From positions 5,600,001-5,664,000 of the forward strand of contig NZ_CP062260.1 in assembly GCF_014863545.1 (NCBI RefSeq): a stretch of 64,000 nt of DNA, written 5' to 3'. The translations under genes and the position numbers were made by a program. Of this stretch, positions 11,154 through 21,168 are shown in pieces. The number at the start of each line of letters is the position of its first letter. The first letter of the stretch is position 1. The notes under the pieces were generated by a model that was not told where the DNA came from, did not search any database, and saw nothing but the letters and a program-made list of their open reading frames with translations. This DNA is from Paenibacillus sp. JNUCC32 (GTDB lineage: Bacteria > Bacillota > Bacilli > Paenibacillales > Paenibacillaceae).

Positions 11154-12038
11154 TTAAGATTTGGCCCGCTCTAGCACGGATTTAAGCTGTTCTCGGTCAA
11201 ACGTATATCGTTCATTGCAAAAATGGCAGGAAACCTCTGCTTTGCCGTCCTCTTCGATCATCTGCTCAAGCTCTTCCCGTCCCAAGCTGATCAGTGCGCG
11301 CTCCACCCGCTCATGCGAGCAGTCGCAGCTGAAGTAGACTTCCGTTTCCTCCAGAATCGTCACATCCGGAACGACGCGTTTCAGGATATCCTCGAGATCC
11401 AGCCCTTCCTCCAGCATCTCGGTGATCGGAGGAATCTTGCTTAACGCAAGCTCGATCTCCGTAATCTCTTCATCGCTAACGCCGGGGAGAAGCTGAATGA
11501 TGAAGCCGCCGGCATTGGCCACGGAATAATCCGGCGAAACCAGCACGCCCAAGCTTACCGCCGAGTTGGTCTGTTCGGATACGGCAAAATAATACGTGAA
11601 ATCTTCGGCCAGCTCGCCCGAGATAATCGGCACGCTGCCACGGTAAGGCTCCTTCAATCCGAAATCCTTGACCACATCGATCTGACCGGTGGTCCCTACC
11701 GCAGCGGCTACGTCCATCTTGCCCGGACGTATATTCGTCAGCTCCACATGCGGATTTTTGACATAACCGCGTACCTCGCCCTTGGCATTGCTCTCCGCCG
11801 CAATCAGACCGATCGGTCCATCGCCGCGAACCTGAATGCTAAGACGCTCATCTCCCTTCAGCATAGCTCCCATCATCGCTGCTGCTGACACGGTGCGGCC
11901 CAAAGCGGCTGTGACGACAGGGAACGTATCGTGTCTTCGGCGAAGCTCTTCCACCAGATCGGTTGTCCGAACGGCAAATGCCCGCACTTTCCCGTTTAAC
12001 GCCGTTCCCCGCAGCATACGGTCTTTTTGATTACCCAT
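11154..12038 (-). CDS. hslO: Redox-regulated chaperone Hsp33
   Basis: Holdase activated by oxidation, when its zinc is released and disulfides form. The 294-residue protein ends in the zinc-binding redox switch, seen as 'CDCSHERV' and 'CHFCNERY' (CxC and CxxC). The N-terminal domain has 'RTTDLVEELRRRHDTFPVVTAALGR'. AAGGAGG lies seven bases upstream of the ATG. It follows coaX by 57 bases, as in B. subtilis. Confidence 0.97.
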   Translation of the reverse strand: MGNQKDRMLRGTALNGKVRAFAVRTTDLVEELRRRHDTFPVVTAALGRTVSAAAMMGAMLKGDERLSIQVRGDGPIGLIAAESNAKGEVRGYVKNPHVELTNIRPGKMDVAAAVGTTGQIDVVKDFGLKEPYRGSVPIISGELAEDFTYYFAVSEQTNSAVSLGVLVSPDYSVANAGGFIIQLLPGVSDEEITEIELALSKIPPITEMLEEGLDLEDILKRVVPDVTILEETEVYFSCDCSHERVERALISLGREELEQMIEEDGKAEVSCHFCNERYTFDREQLKSVLERAKS

Positions 12039-12095
12039 CTTGAGGCCTCCTTGTCTTTCTGGTTGTTTGTAATATCTAACGGTTTTATATCGGTT

Positions 12096-12860
12096 CTAGT
12101 TACGCTCGTAAATAATACGCAAGCCTTCCAGCGTCAAGAGGGGAGAAATCTCTTCGATGGATTCCGTTTCGCCGGCAATCAGCTCAGCCATTCCCCCCGT
12201 GGCGATAACCTTAACATTGTCCGTTCCCATCTCGGCTTTTATGCGTTTAACCAGGCCATCGACCTGTCCTGCATAACCGAATACGATGCCGGCCTGCATG
12301 GCATGAACGGTGTTGCGCCCAATCACCTTTTTCGGCTTTTCGAGCTCTACGCGAGGAAGCTTGGAAGCGCGCTGCACAAGGGCTTCCGTGGCAATGCCAA
12401 TGCCCGGCACAATTACGCCGCCCAGATAGTTGCCTGCTTCATCAATGCAATCAAACGTCGTCGCCGTACCGAAATCCACTACGATCAGCGGCCCCCCGTA
12501 CTGCTCGACGGCTGCTACTGCATTCACGATCCGGTCAGCCCCCACCTCGCGCGGATTCTCATACCGCAGATTGAGTCCGGTTTTGATACCCGGCCCAACG
12601 ATAAGGGGCGCCTTGCCAATATATTTATTGCACATTTCCTCGACCACGCGCACAAGCGGAGGAACTACGGAAGAGACAATAACGCCTTCTATTTGGCTTA
12701 CCAATATATTGGACATTTGAAACAAATTGTGGATCAATACGCCGTATTCGTCCACGGTAGACTGACGCGATGTACTGATCCGAAAATCATGCAGCAGTTT
12801 CTTTCCCTGGTACACACCCAGCACAATATTGGTATTCCCTACGTCCACAACGAGAATCAA
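12096..12860 (-). CDS. coaX: Type III pantothenate kinase
   Basis: Phosphorylates pantothenate in the first step of coenzyme A synthesis. ASKHA-fold motifs are visible: '[15 protein letters not shown]' at the N-terminus, '[11 protein letters not shown]' and '[13 protein letters not shown]' (about residue 128). It has 254 residues. The ATG overlaps the nadC stop by 4 bases, so CoA and NAD synthesis genes are coupled in one transcript here. Confidence 0.97.
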   Translation of the reverse strand: MILVVDVGNTNIVLGVYQGKKLLHDFRISTSRQSTVDEYGVLIHNLFQMSNILVSQIEGVIVSSVVPPLVRVVEEMCNKYIGKAPLIVGPGIKTGLNLRYENPREVGADRIVNAVAAVEQYGGPLIVVDFGTATTFDCIDEAGNYLGGVIVPGIGIATEALVQRASKLPRVELEKPKKVIGRNTVHAMQAGIVFGYAGQVDGLVKRIKAEMGTDNVKVIATGGMAELIAGETESIEEISPLLTLEGLRIIYERN

Positions 12861-13732
12861 CCCTCTGCTCCTCCTTTCTTTGCATTCAGATCCAAACTAA
12901 TATCGAGACTATGGAATGAATACGTCAGCCGTCCAACCGAAATGACATCGACCCCGGTCTCCGCAATCCCGCGCACGGTCTCCAGCGTCACGTTCCCCGA
13001 CGCTTCGATGCGAACGTGGGGCGACTTGGCCTTGATTCTCCGCACGGCCTCCGTCATCATGTCATGACTCATGTTGTCCAGCATGATAATATCCGCGCCT
13101 GCAGCCAAGGCTTCTTCCACTTGTGCCAGGCTCTCGGTTTCAACTTCGATCGTCATGGTGTGCGGAATATGGGCTCTGGCCCGGCTGACCGCCTGGGCGA
13201 TGCCGCCCGCACCCTTGATGTGATTATCCTTGATCATGACGGCATCGTACAGGCCGAAGCGATGATTCGCGCCGCCGCCGACCCGCACGGCATATTTCTC
13301 AAGCATCCGGTGGCCTGGCGTCGTTTTGCGGGTATCCACCAGCCTTGTCGGCAATCCTTCAAGCACATCAACAAAAGAACGTGTTTTGGTTGCAATGCCC
13401 GATAGACGCTGAAGCAAATTTAACGCGAGCCGCTCGCCTGTCAAAATACGATGGGTGCTTCCTTCCACCTCAGCGAGAACCGTCCCTTTTTCCACCACGT
13501 CTCCGTCACGGACCAATGCCGTAAACGTAAGCGTTGGATCTACCGTTTCGAATACCAGCTCTGCCACCGGCATGCCTGCCACGATGCCTGCCTCTTTGGC
13601 ATGGATAACCCCTTTGGATTCGTGACCCGGCTCGATCGTGGTGAGGGTCGTAATATCCCCCGACCCAATATCCTCCTGAAGCCAAGTCCGTATGCTCTGG
13701 AGAAGGCCATCGTTATATCCGTTAAACATCAT
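12857..13732 (-). CDS. nadC: Nicotinate-nucleotide pyrophosphorylase (quinolinate phosphoribosyltransferase)
   Basis: Converts quinolinate and PRPP to nicotinate mononucleotide. Diagnostic motifs: '[17 protein letters not shown]', '[22 protein letters not shown]', '[17 protein letters not shown]', and '[11 protein letters not shown]'. It has 291 residues. The start lies inside the end of nadB (11-base overlap), and the stop overlaps coaX. Confidence 0.97.
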   Translation of the reverse strand: MMFNGYNDGLLQSIRTWLQEDIGSGDITTLTTIEPGHESKGVIHAKEAGIVAGMPVAELVFETVDPTLTFTALVRDGDVVEKGTVLAEVEGSTHRILTGERLALNLLQRLSGIATKTRSFVDVLEGLPTRLVDTRKTTPGHRMLEKYAVRVGGGANHRFGLYDAVMIKDNHIKGAGGIAQAVSRARAHIPHTMTIEVETESLAQVEEALAAGADIIMLDNMSHDMMTEAVRRIKAKSPHVRIEASGNVTLETVRGIAETGVDVISVGRLTYSFHSLDISLDLNAKKGGAEG

Positions 13733-15338
13733 CGCTCAATTCCTCCGTCATTTCTTGGTCCCGTATAAACACAATATGCTTGCGCCATTCGCTGTCATTT
13801 CGCTCCGGATAATCCTCACGGTAGTGAGCTCCCCGGCTTTCTTCCCGTCCCAGCGCGCCTTGAACCACCAGCAGGGATGCAGTCAGCATGTTCGCAAATT
13901 CGTATTCTTCACGCTTGGAGAGCATCGATTGGAACAAGGGCAGCTGACGGCCAAGCTCTTCCGCCGCTCTTATTAGAGTATCCCGATTTCTCCGAAGTCC
14001 TGCATAACGCACCATGACCTTCTGAAGCTTCAAGCGTTTTTCCACCATCGCTTGCGACGGAGCGTCCTTGCGGCCCAGATGAAATGATACCCCAAGAGGA
14101 TCCCCAGAGGGTTTCGGGAGGCTCTTAATGCGCTCGACAATCCGACTGCCGTACACGACCGCCTCCGAAAGCGAATTGCTGGCCAACCGGTTCGCTCCGT
14201 GAACACCGGTAGACGAGACTTCTCCACAAGCAAATAATCGCTTCACGCTGCTCTCGCCGTGCAGGTTGGTCTTGATGCCCCCCATCATATAATGCGCAGC
14301 CGGGGAGACCGGAATCCAATCGGACGATAAATCCAGCCCGTACTGCATGCATGTTTCATAAATCGTTGGGAATCGATGTTTGACCATTTCCGGCGACTCA
14401 TGGGTAATATCCAGATATACGAAGGTCGATCCCGTCGCTTCCATTTCGCTGACAATGGCCCGTGCCACGATATCCCGCGGTGCAAGCTCCTGTAGCTCAT
14501 GGTATTTCGGCATGAACCGTTCCCCTCTTATATTACGAAGCACGGCACCTTCGCCGCGAACCGCCTCTGATATCAGGAATCGGGGAGCGCCCGGATAGCT
14601 TAGCGCCGTCGGATGAAACTGGATAAACTCCATATCCCGAATTTCCGCGCCTGCCCGATAAGCCATGGCGATGCCATCCGCGGTTGCAACCTCCGGATTG
14701 GTCGTGTACCGGTACAATTGACCGGCCCCCCCGGAACACATAATCGTCGCACGACCGCGCACGAATACCCGCTTGCCATCCGGCATCTGTACCAATGCGC
14801 CGTGACACTCTCCCTGCTCGGTAATCAGGTCAATGACAAAATGATCGTCCCATACCTCTATATTGTGAAGCATTTCGACCTGAATGGAAAGAGCGCGCAC
14901 AATTTCATAACCGGTAGCATCCCCGTTGGCATGAAGGATCCGTCGGTGGCTGTGCGCACCTTCTTTGGTCAAAGCAAGCTCGCCGTTCTCCACATCAAAC
15001 GTCGTGCCGAGGCGAATCAGCTCTTGAACCCCGACGGGACCCTCGTTTACAAGCACATCCACCGCGGCAGATGAACATAAACCGGCCCCTGCAAGGAGGG
15101 TATCCTGACGGTGATATGCTGGCGAGTCATCCTCCGCCGTTACGGCCGCGATCCCGCCTTGAGCATAACGCGTGTTGCTCTCGAGGAGCGATTTTTTCGT
15201 AATCAAAAGCACATTCTGAGTCGCACTTGCCATGATCGCCGTATATAAACCCGCAATGCCTGAACCGATCACGATGACATCCGTCTCTACAACCGGGAGA
15301 TCGTTCAGCTCAAAATCAATCAAATACTGCGGTATCAC
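13722..15338 (-). CDS. nadB: L-aspartate oxidase
   Basis: Flavoprotein that oxidises aspartate to iminoaspartate for quinolinate synthesis. An FAD-binding 'VIVIGSGIAGLYTAIMA' lies at residues 20-36; 'TRYAQGGIAAV' and 'EFIQFHPTAL' are typical of the succinate dehydrogenase/NadB flavoprotein family, and 'HYMMGGIKTNLHGESSV' and 'LFACGEVSSTGVHGANRLA' follow. It has 538 residues. Its position between nadA and nadC makes NadB more likely than SdhA. Confidence 0.97.
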   Translation of the reverse strand: MIPQYLIDFELNDLPVVETDVIVIGSGIAGLYTAIMASATQNVLLITKKSLLESNTRYAQGGIAAVTAEDDSPAYHRQDTLLAGAGLCSSAAVDVLVNEGPVGVQELIRLGTTFDVENGELALTKEGAHSHRRILHANGDATGYEIVRALSIQVEMLHNIEVWDDHFVIDLITEQGECHGALVQMPDGKRVFVRGRATIMCSGGAGQLYRYTTNPEVATADGIAMAYRAGAEIRDMEFIQFHPTALSYPGAPRFLISEAVRGEGAVLRNIRGERFMPKYHELQELAPRDIVARAIVSEMEATGSTFVYLDITHESPEMVKHRFPTIYETCMQYGLDLSSDWIPVSPAAHYMMGGIKTNLHGESSVKRLFACGEVSSTGVHGANRLASNSLSEAVVYGSRIVERIKSLPKPSGDPLGVSFHLGRKDAPSQAMVEKRLKLQKVMVRYAGLRRNRDTLIRAAEELGRQLPLFQSMLSKREEYEFANMLTASLLVVQGALGREESRGAHYREDYPERNDSEWRKHIVFIRDQEMTEELSDDV

Positions 15339-15376
15339 GTTGCCTCACCTGTCTTTTCACGAAAGAGTAGCGCATG

Positions 15377-16315
15377 CTACTTAACCTGTAACATGCGCTC
15401 TAATGAAGTTCTGGCTTTCTCTGCAACGACCGGCGGCACATAGATCTGCGGCTTCATCGTTTCAAGTGCTCTCACCAGCTTTTTGAGATTATTCACTTTC
15501 ATATTCGGACATACCAGGAATTTCGTCGCGAAGTGGAACGATTTATCCGGGCTATCCAATCGAAGCTGATAACCGGTACCGTCCTCAGTTCCCACGATAA
15601 ACTCCTTGGCCGATGACTGTTTGCAATATTCCAGGATGGCGGTTGTGCTTCCCACAAAGTCACCCATGGCAACAACCTCCGGACGGCATTCCGGATGCAC
15701 CACAAATTCAGCCTGAGGATATTTGGCCTTCATCTCGACGACATCCTTAACGGTCAGCATGTCATGCGTGTTGCAGTATCCTTCCCAAATAATGAGTTTC
15801 TTGTCGGTATGCTGCTGAACATAGTGCCCCAGGTTCTTATCGGGAACCCATATAATTTCGTCCGAATCCACCGACTGAATCACTTTCACGGCGTTGGAGG
15901 AAGTGCAGCAGATATCCGTTTCGGCCTTGATTTCAGCGGATGAATTGATGTACGTAACCACCTTCGCATTCGGATGCTGCGCTTTCAATTTCCGCAGTCC
16001 GTCCACGTTCACCATATCGGCCATAGGACAGCCGGCCCGTTCATCCGGAATGAGAACCGTTTTGTTTGGTGCCAGGATTTTGGCGCTCTCGCCCATAAAA
16101 TGCACGCCGCAGAATACGATGACCTCGGCGTCGGTTTGTGCCGCCTTCTGCGCGAGCAAGAAGGAATCCCCCCGGAAATCAGCAACCTCCTGAATTTCGT
16201 CCCGTTGATAATAATGAGCCAAAATAATTGCATTGCGTTCCTTCTTCAACTGCATTAACCGCTCACGCAGTTCACGGTTCTGTTCTGCCTTGCGCTCCAG
16301 TGCCAAAGCTTCCAT
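15377..16315 (-). CDS. nadA: Quinolinate synthase A
   Basis: Iron-sulfur enzyme that condenses iminoaspartate and dihydroxyacetone phosphate to quinolinate. Candidate cluster cysteines lie in 'VFCGVHFMGESAKIL', 'HPECRPEVVAMGD' and 'LVCPNMKVNN'; 'CCTSSNAVKV' and 'ILAHYYQRDEIQEVADF' are also family motifs. It has 312 residues. It is the first gene of the nadA-nadB-nadC-coaX-hslO run, transcribed from the promoter at 16424-16453 with a leader of about 100 bases. Confidence 0.97.
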   Translation of the reverse strand: MEALALERKAEQNRELRERLMQLKKERNAIILAHYYQRDEIQEVADFRGDSFLLAQKAAQTDAEVIVFCGVHFMGESAKILAPNKTVLIPDERAGCPMADMVNVDGLRKLKAQHPNAKVVTYINSSAEIKAETDICCTSSNAVKVIQSVDSDEIIWVPDKNLGHYVQQHTDKKLIIWEGYCNTHDMLTVKDVVEMKAKYPQAEFVVHPECRPEVVAMGDFVGSTTAILEYCKQSSAKEFIVGTEDGTGYQLRLDSPDKSFHFATKFLVCPNMKVNNLKKLVRALETMKPQIYVPPVVAEKARTSLERMLQVK

Positions 16316-16423
16316 GATCGACCCTCTCCCTTTATGTAGTCCGGCTGTTCGCCGCTGATGACCATGTGACTTTCAGGATGGTTTCCACCTTTGTGAAAGG
16401 AAGCGCATCCTTATTTAACAACT

Positions 16424-16453
16424 AATGTACACGTTCGTTCTGTCCCCTGTCAA
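16424..16453 (-). promoter_or_regulatory. SigA-type promoter for the nad operon
   Basis: TTGACA (16448-16453), 18-base spacer, TACATT (16424-16429) on the minus strand. The leader then carries a hairpin with GGATG/CATCC and TTCC/GGAA stems at 16376-16410. I did not find a clear NiaR/NadR palindrome. Confidence 0.65.
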
Positions 16454-16465
16454 TGTGATAGAAAG

Positions 16466-16512
16466 CACAAAAAGAACCGGAAAACGAATTATCGTTCTCC
16501 GGTTCTTCTTTT
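16466..16512 (-). terminator. Strong terminator after ftsH, bidirectional in form
   Basis: A 9-bp stem (AGAACCGGA with its complement) extends, after one mismatch, into a further 5-bp AACGA/TCGTT stem with an ATTA loop, at 16473-16506. T tracts flank both sides. It lies between ftsH and the nad promoter. Confidence 0.93.
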
Positions 16513-16544
16513 TTATTCGGTATTCGATGTTTTATCAACGAATA

Positions 16545-18614
16545 TTACGTTAAACTGCTGTTACCGTTGTCCGATCCGCCTGGAGGATCCTTGCGTTCGG
16601 AATCTTTGGTTTCCGGTGCTGGATCATTCGAATCCATCGGGTTGTTCGGAATCTCTTCCGTGGAAGTCGGCTGCCCGCCGTCTTCTTTCCCTTGAATGCG
16701 AACTTTCACGTCGCCAATGTTGTCGATGATCGGCTCGCCGTTCTCGGAAGAACCTTCACCTTCGCCACTGCCATCGCCTTCAGCCGATCCGGTCTCAATG
16801 AGGTTCTTGATTTGCTCAAGCTCCAGTGTTTCCTTCTCCAGAAGCGTGTTGGCAATCAGATGAACCTCTTTGGAATGCTTGGTCAGAAGCTCTCTACATT
16901 TCTCATAACATTCGTTAATGAACCGCTGCATTTCCTGATCGATTTCATAAGCGATTGCATCACTATAGTTCTGCTCGTGTCCGATATCACGTCCCAGGAA
17001 CACTTGTCCTTGGGATGTACCGAACTGCATCGGTCCGAGCTTCTCACTCATACCGTATTCCACAATCATGCTGCGGATGATGCCCGTTGCTTGCTGGAAG
17101 TCGCTGTAGGCTCCGGTTCCGATTTCGCCGATGAACAGCTCCTCGGCGACACGGCCGCCAAGCAAACCGGTTACGCGGTCCAGCAATTCCTGCTTCGTTA
17201 CGAGCATCCGATCTTCCTTCGGCATCATGATGACATATCCGCCGGCACGGCCGCGAGGAATAATCGTTACCTTGTGCACCGTATCCGCATGCTCAAGGAA
17301 GTAACCCACAATGGTATGACCGGCTTCATGGTAAGCTACGATGCGTTTCTCGCGGTCGCTGATCACGCGGCTGCGCTTCTCGGTACCCACGATAACGCGG
17401 TCAATCGCTTCATCCACTTCTCGCATGGAGATATCTTTACGGTTGCGGCGAGCCGCAAGCAAGGCAGCCTCGTTCAGGAGGTTCTCCAGATCGGCGCCCG
17501 TAAAACCGGTTGTACGTTTGGCGATGATGTCGAGCTTGACATCCTTCGTCAACGGTTTGTTGCGTGCATGAACCTTCAGTACGGCTTCACGGCCCTTCAC
17601 ATCCGGGCGATCGACGGTAATCTGACGGTCAAAACGTCCCGGGCGAAGAAGCGCCGGGTCCAAAATATCCGGTCGGTTGGTCGCAGCGACGATGATAATG
17701 CCTTCGTTCGCTCCGAAACCGTCCATCTCAACCAGCAATTGGTTGAGGGTCTGCTCGCGCTCGTCATGACCGCCGCCGAGACCGGCGCCGCGCTGACGAC
17801 CTACAGCATCAATCTCATCAATGAAGATGATACACGGTGCATTCTTCTTCGCGTTTTCGAACAAGTCGCGTACGCGAGAAGCACCGACGCCGACAAACAT
17901 CTCTACGAAGTCGGAACCGGAAATACTGAAGAACGGCACTCCCGCTTCGCCGGCAACGGCGCGTGCAAGGAGCGTCTTACCGGTTCCCGGGGGACCGACA
18001 AGCAGGACGCCCTTCGGAATGCGAGCGCCAACCGTGTTAAATTTGCGCGGATCCTTCAAGAAGTCAACAACCTCGACAAGCTCCTGCTTCTCTTCATCTG
18101 CTCCGGCTACATCTTCAAATGTAATCCGTTTCTTCTCTTCATTATATAAGCGGGCTTTGCTCTTACCAAAGTTCATCACTTTGCCGCCGCCGCCCTGAGC
18201 CTGATTGAACAGGAAGAAGAACAGAACAAACATAATGATGAGCGGAATAAAGGATGAAAGCAATGTCAGCCAAATGCTTTGGCCTTCCATTGGCACCACG
18301 GACAGTTTGACATTGTTGCTATCACTGGCTGCAGTCAGCTCTTGCATCGCTGCATCCGTGGCAGGAATATAGGTCGAGAAATTCTCCGATTTTTTCTCTT
18401 CGGATATCTCCCTATACTTACCGGTCACCAGATAAGCGTAACCGTCAAATTGTACCGTCATTTCCTCTATGTTGTTAGCTTTGACTTCCTGCCGCAGTTG
18501 ATTATAACTAGGGGCATCGGCTTGCTCGCCGCCATTGGTGACGAATTGTACTATGCCCACCACGACTAAAAATAGAATCAAATAAAAACCAGAATTCCGG
18601 ATGAACCGACTCAT
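16545..18614 (-). CDS. ftsH: ATP-dependent zinc metalloprotease FtsH
   Basis: Membrane AAA+ protease that degrades membrane and regulatory proteins. Two membrane segments lie at about residues 6-24 and 112-132 with an extracytoplasmic domain between them. The Walker A is '[19 protein letters not shown]' (near 208), Walker B '[12 protein letters not shown]', and the zinc motif 'HEAGH' follows near 429. It has 689 residues. The last 70 are hydrophilic and rich in Gly, Glu, Ser, Asn and Pro, which is lineage-variable. It follows hpt by about 100 bases, as in B. subtilis. Confidence 0.98.
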   Translation of the reverse strand: MSRFIRNSGFYLILFLVVVGIVQFVTNGGEQADAPSYNQLRQEVKANNIEEMTVQFDGYAYLVTGKYREISEEKKSENFSTYIPATDAAMQELTAASDSNNVKLSVVPMEGQSIWLTLLSSFIPLIIMFVLFFFLFNQAQGGGGKVMNFGKSKARLYNEEKKRITFEDVAGADEEKQELVEVVDFLKDPRKFNTVGARIPKGVLLVGPPGTGKTLLARAVAGEAGVPFFSISGSDFVEMFVGVGASRVRDLFENAKKNAPCIIFIDEIDAVGRQRGAGLGGGHDEREQTLNQLLVEMDGFGANEGIIIVAATNRPDILDPALLRPGRFDRQITVDRPDVKGREAVLKVHARNKPLTKDVKLDIIAKRTTGFTGADLENLLNEAALLAARRNRKDISMREVDEAIDRVIVGTEKRSRVISDREKRIVAYHEAGHTIVGYFLEHADTVHKVTIIPRGRAGGYVIMMPKEDRMLVTKQELLDRVTGLLGGRVAEELFIGEIGTGAYSDFQQATGIIRSMIVEYGMSEKLGPMQFGTSQGQVFLGRDIGHEQNYSDAIAYEIDQEMQRFINECYEKCRELLTKHSKEVHLIANTLLEKETLELEQIKNLIETGSAEGDGSGEGEGSSENGEPIIDNIGDVKVRIQGKEDGGQPTSTEEIPNNPMDSNDPAPETKDSERKDPPGGSDNGNSSLT

Positions 18615-18713
18615 CCCCTACCTCCTCTCAAGACACATAAGATATTTTACCACAGCCTGTCTGGCCATCTCAACAAAGGCCCCCGATCTGTGGCAGCAGC
18701 CCATTGGCGCCGT

Positions 18714-19253
18714 TTAACTGCTGTAGATTTCCGGTTTCAGAATCCCGATGTAGGGGAGGTTCCGGTAATGCTCGGCGTAATCGAGCCCGTATCCGACAAC
18801 AAAAGCATCCGGCAGCACGAATCCGGTATAATCAGCCTGCAAATCCACCGTACGGCGTGCCGGCTTGTCGAACAGGGTGACAACACGCACCGAGTTTGCC
18901 TTGCGGCTCTTAAGAAGCTCAATCAAATGGCTGAGCGTAAGACCGCTGTCGATAATATCCTCCACAATCAGAACATCCCTTCCTTCAACGGAAGCGTCCA
19001 GATCTTTAATGATCTTGACCACGCCAGAGGATTTGGTTGATGCTCCATAGCTGGATACAGCCATGAAATCCAACTCTAGAGGTACTGATATGGATTTAAC
19101 CAAGTCGGCCATAAAAATAAACGCACCTTTAAGAACGCAAATAACGAGCGGATTGCGTCCCTCATATTCGGCGCTGAGCTTGGAACCGAGTTCCTTAATT
19201 TTTGCGCGAATCTCTTCTTCACTGATGAGTATTTCCTGAATGTCATTCTGCAA
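18714..19253 (-). CDS. hpt: Hypoxanthine-guanine phosphoribosyltransferase
   Basis: Purine salvage enzyme that makes IMP/GMP from hypoxanthine or guanine and PRPP. The PRPP-binding motif is '[18 protein letters not shown]' (near residue 93); '[16 protein letters not shown]' and '[19 protein letters not shown]' are family features. It has 179 residues. It lies directly downstream of tilS, the standard order in Bacilli. Confidence 0.97.
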   Translation of the reverse strand: MQNDIQEILISEEEIRAKIKELGSKLSAEYEGRNPLVICVLKGAFIFMADLVKSISVPLELDFMAVSSYGASTKSSGVVKIIKDLDASVEGRDVLIVEDIIDSGLTLSHLIELLKSRKANSVRVVTLFDKPARRTVDLQADYTGFVLPDAFVVGYGLDYAEHYRNLPYIGILKPEIYSS

Positions 19254-19321
19254 CTTAAGTGGACCTCCTACGTTTATACTATGAAAGCGTGAAACGGGCC
19301 ATTCTTCGTTTTACACTTGCC

Positions 19322-20752
19322 TTAAACATCCGACAGCTCCATTCGGAGAACTCGCGATGTGTGCCGCCCGCAAGCGGCGTGAACGGAACGTCGTACACCT
19401 GGAATCCATACGATGCTGCCGGAACCGTCACAAAGAATAGGAATCCGGGCACGGACAGACGGCGGGATTTTCTCATCAATGAGAATATCTTTCACCTTTT
19501 TGCTTCCGTTTAATCCCATGATCTTCATCTTGTCTCCCGGCTGTCTGTTGCGCACGGTTAAAGGAAACTGCAGCTCATCCGCATCAAAATCCGCCACAAA
19601 GGCCGATGGTCTGGAGCCGCTCCGGCTTTCGCTTCCTGTCTTTAACGACAATGTCAGCATTTTTCCGATTTCCTTAACATAAAGCTCTGACGCATCAGGA
19701 GAATCAAGAATGTATATGTACTGTCCCTGTTCTTCCGGAGGTTTAGGCCAAAACTGGATCACTCCGTACTCACGAACACAGGTAATGCCGTCACCCAGAT
19801 CCAGACGCCAGTTGCTTCGCTGATCGTTAAGAATGCCGTGGCGCACCGTTTCAATCTTGACAAAATCGGTGTTTTCCTGATCTGAGGGCAGGTAATTTAA
19901 TATTAGTTTAATCAAACGCCGTTGTAAAGCGACATGTAAGCCCAAAAAGGAAGGCGCGTCGAAAGCGAGCCTCCCATCGTTCTCCTGTACCAAACTCCGA
20001 AATTGCTTCGCAGCTTCAAGCTCCACAAAATCATCCTCCTGCTGGACAATTTCGGCCAGCTGATTGAGTGAGGAGGAGAACTGCCCGTTGTATCGCTCCA
20101 AAAAAGGAAATACTTCCAGGCGAATCGCATTACGGCGGTACTTCGTCTGCAGATTGCTGTGATCCACCGCATACTGGAATCCGCATACGCGGCAGAGCTC
20201 CACGATATCCGCCTTGTACATACGAAGGAACGGGCGGATAAGTTCCACTTTTTTTTCCGTGCGCTTAAATTTGATGCCGCCCAGGCCCGACAAACCGCTT
20301 CCGCGCAGTAGCCTCATGAATACCGTCTCGGCTTGATCGTCGGCATGATGAGCCAGAGCCACGGAGCGCGCATTGTGTTTCCGGGCCGTTTGCAGCAGAA
20401 ATTCGTAACGCTTCTCTCTTGCCGCCTCCTGTCCACCCTTGCCGCTCTCTTCCATATAAGCGGGAATATCGATGAACGCCGTTTCCAATGGAAGTCCGAG
20501 CGACTCCGCCAGCTCGCGCACCATCTTCGCCTCCTGATCCGACTCTTTTCGAAAACCATGATGCACATGAGCGCAGATCAATCGGAGCGGCGTACGGTGC
20601 TTTGAGATTTCATGCAGAACGTGAAGAAGCGCAACGGAATCCGGTCCGCCGGAAACGGCAACCACGATACCGTCGCCTTCCGACCACAAATCAAACTCTG
20701 CGGCGGTACGCTCGATATGTTGGACGAATGTTCGTAAATAATCCTGTTTCAC
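19322..20752 (-). CDS. tilS: tRNA(Ile)-lysidine synthase
   Basis: Attaches lysine to C34 of the AUA-reading tRNA-Ile. The PP-loop 'VVAVSGGPDSVALLHVLHE' lies at about residue 30, followed by 'HVHHGFR' and 'HHADDQAETVFMRLLRGSG'. The C-terminal domain has 'RNRQPGDKMKIMGLNGSKKVKDILID'. It has 476 residues. The region upstream, instead of running into yabT directly, is occupied by a 370-bp repeat-like element, so the promoter of tilS must lie in or close to it. Confidence 0.96.
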   Translation of the reverse strand: MKQDYLRTFVQHIERTAAEFDLWSEGDGIVVAVSGGPDSVALLHVLHEISKHRTPLRLICAHVHHGFRKESDQEAKMVRELAESLGLPLETAFIDIPAYMEESGKGGQEAAREKRYEFLLQTARKHNARSVALAHHADDQAETVFMRLLRGSGLSGLGGIKFKRTEKKVELIRPFLRMYKADIVELCRVCGFQYAVDHSNLQTKYRRNAIRLEVFPFLERYNGQFSSSLNQLAEIVQQEDDFVELEAAKQFRSLVQENDGRLAFDAPSFLGLHVALQRRLIKLILNYLPSDQENTDFVKIETVRHGILNDQRSNWRLDLGDGITCVREYGVIQFWPKPPEEQGQYIYILDSPDASELYVKEIGKMLTLSLKTGSESRSGSRPSAFVADFDADELQFPLTVRNRQPGDKMKIMGLNGSKKVKDILIDEKIPPSVRARIPILCDGSGSIVWIPGVRRSVHAACGRHTSRVLRMELSDV

Positions 20753-20769
20753 TTCCAGATCCCCTTTAG

Positions 20770-21138
20770 AGGTTGTTCAAAAAGTCCGCTTTTGATAAGA
20801 AAACCCCTATCGAGGCCACTTCAAGGATGAGCGACCGCGATGCATAGGTAGGTTTTCTTGCGATATAGAATTTCACCAGTTCCACTGATAACTCATAAAT
20901 TCTATATCTAACACGAAGTGAATCCGGAAGCCACTCGGCATCGAATCTTGAATTCAGCCGGGCCTAAGCAGATGCTTTCGAAGTATGTTTCCTGCGGAAA
21001 CATTTCAGGTGCTCACGTACCAAAGCGTACGTTCCATTCCTGACGTCCCTAGCTTCATTCAACTGAAGCGTTTTGAAAAACGCACATCGGGAGCATAACC
21101 TTCTCGGTGCTGAAAACCGACCTTTTTGAACTCGCACC
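20770..21138. repeat. Structured intergenic element with inverted ends (MITE-like)
   Basis: About 370 non-coding bases bounded by GTTCAAAAAG (20775-20784) and its inverse CTTTTTGAAC (21122-21131). Inside are several inverted repeats: a perfect 12-bp pair GATATAGAATTT/AAATTCTATATC at 20862-20873 and 20897-20908, TGTTTCC/GGAAACA near 20990, CTTCA/TGAAG near 21055, and CGTTTT/AAAACG near 21070. It carries no credible gene. Similar sequence is, to my recollection, dispersed in Paenibacillus genomes, but I could not check copy number. Confidence 0.6.
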
Positions 21139-21168
21139 TTTATGAACTTCCAGTAACAAGGCAACTAC

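Noticed and set aside
20964..21164. 66-codon minus-strand frame in the repeat element
   Set aside because: It spans several hairpins of the element, has no ribosome site and no recognisable protein character.
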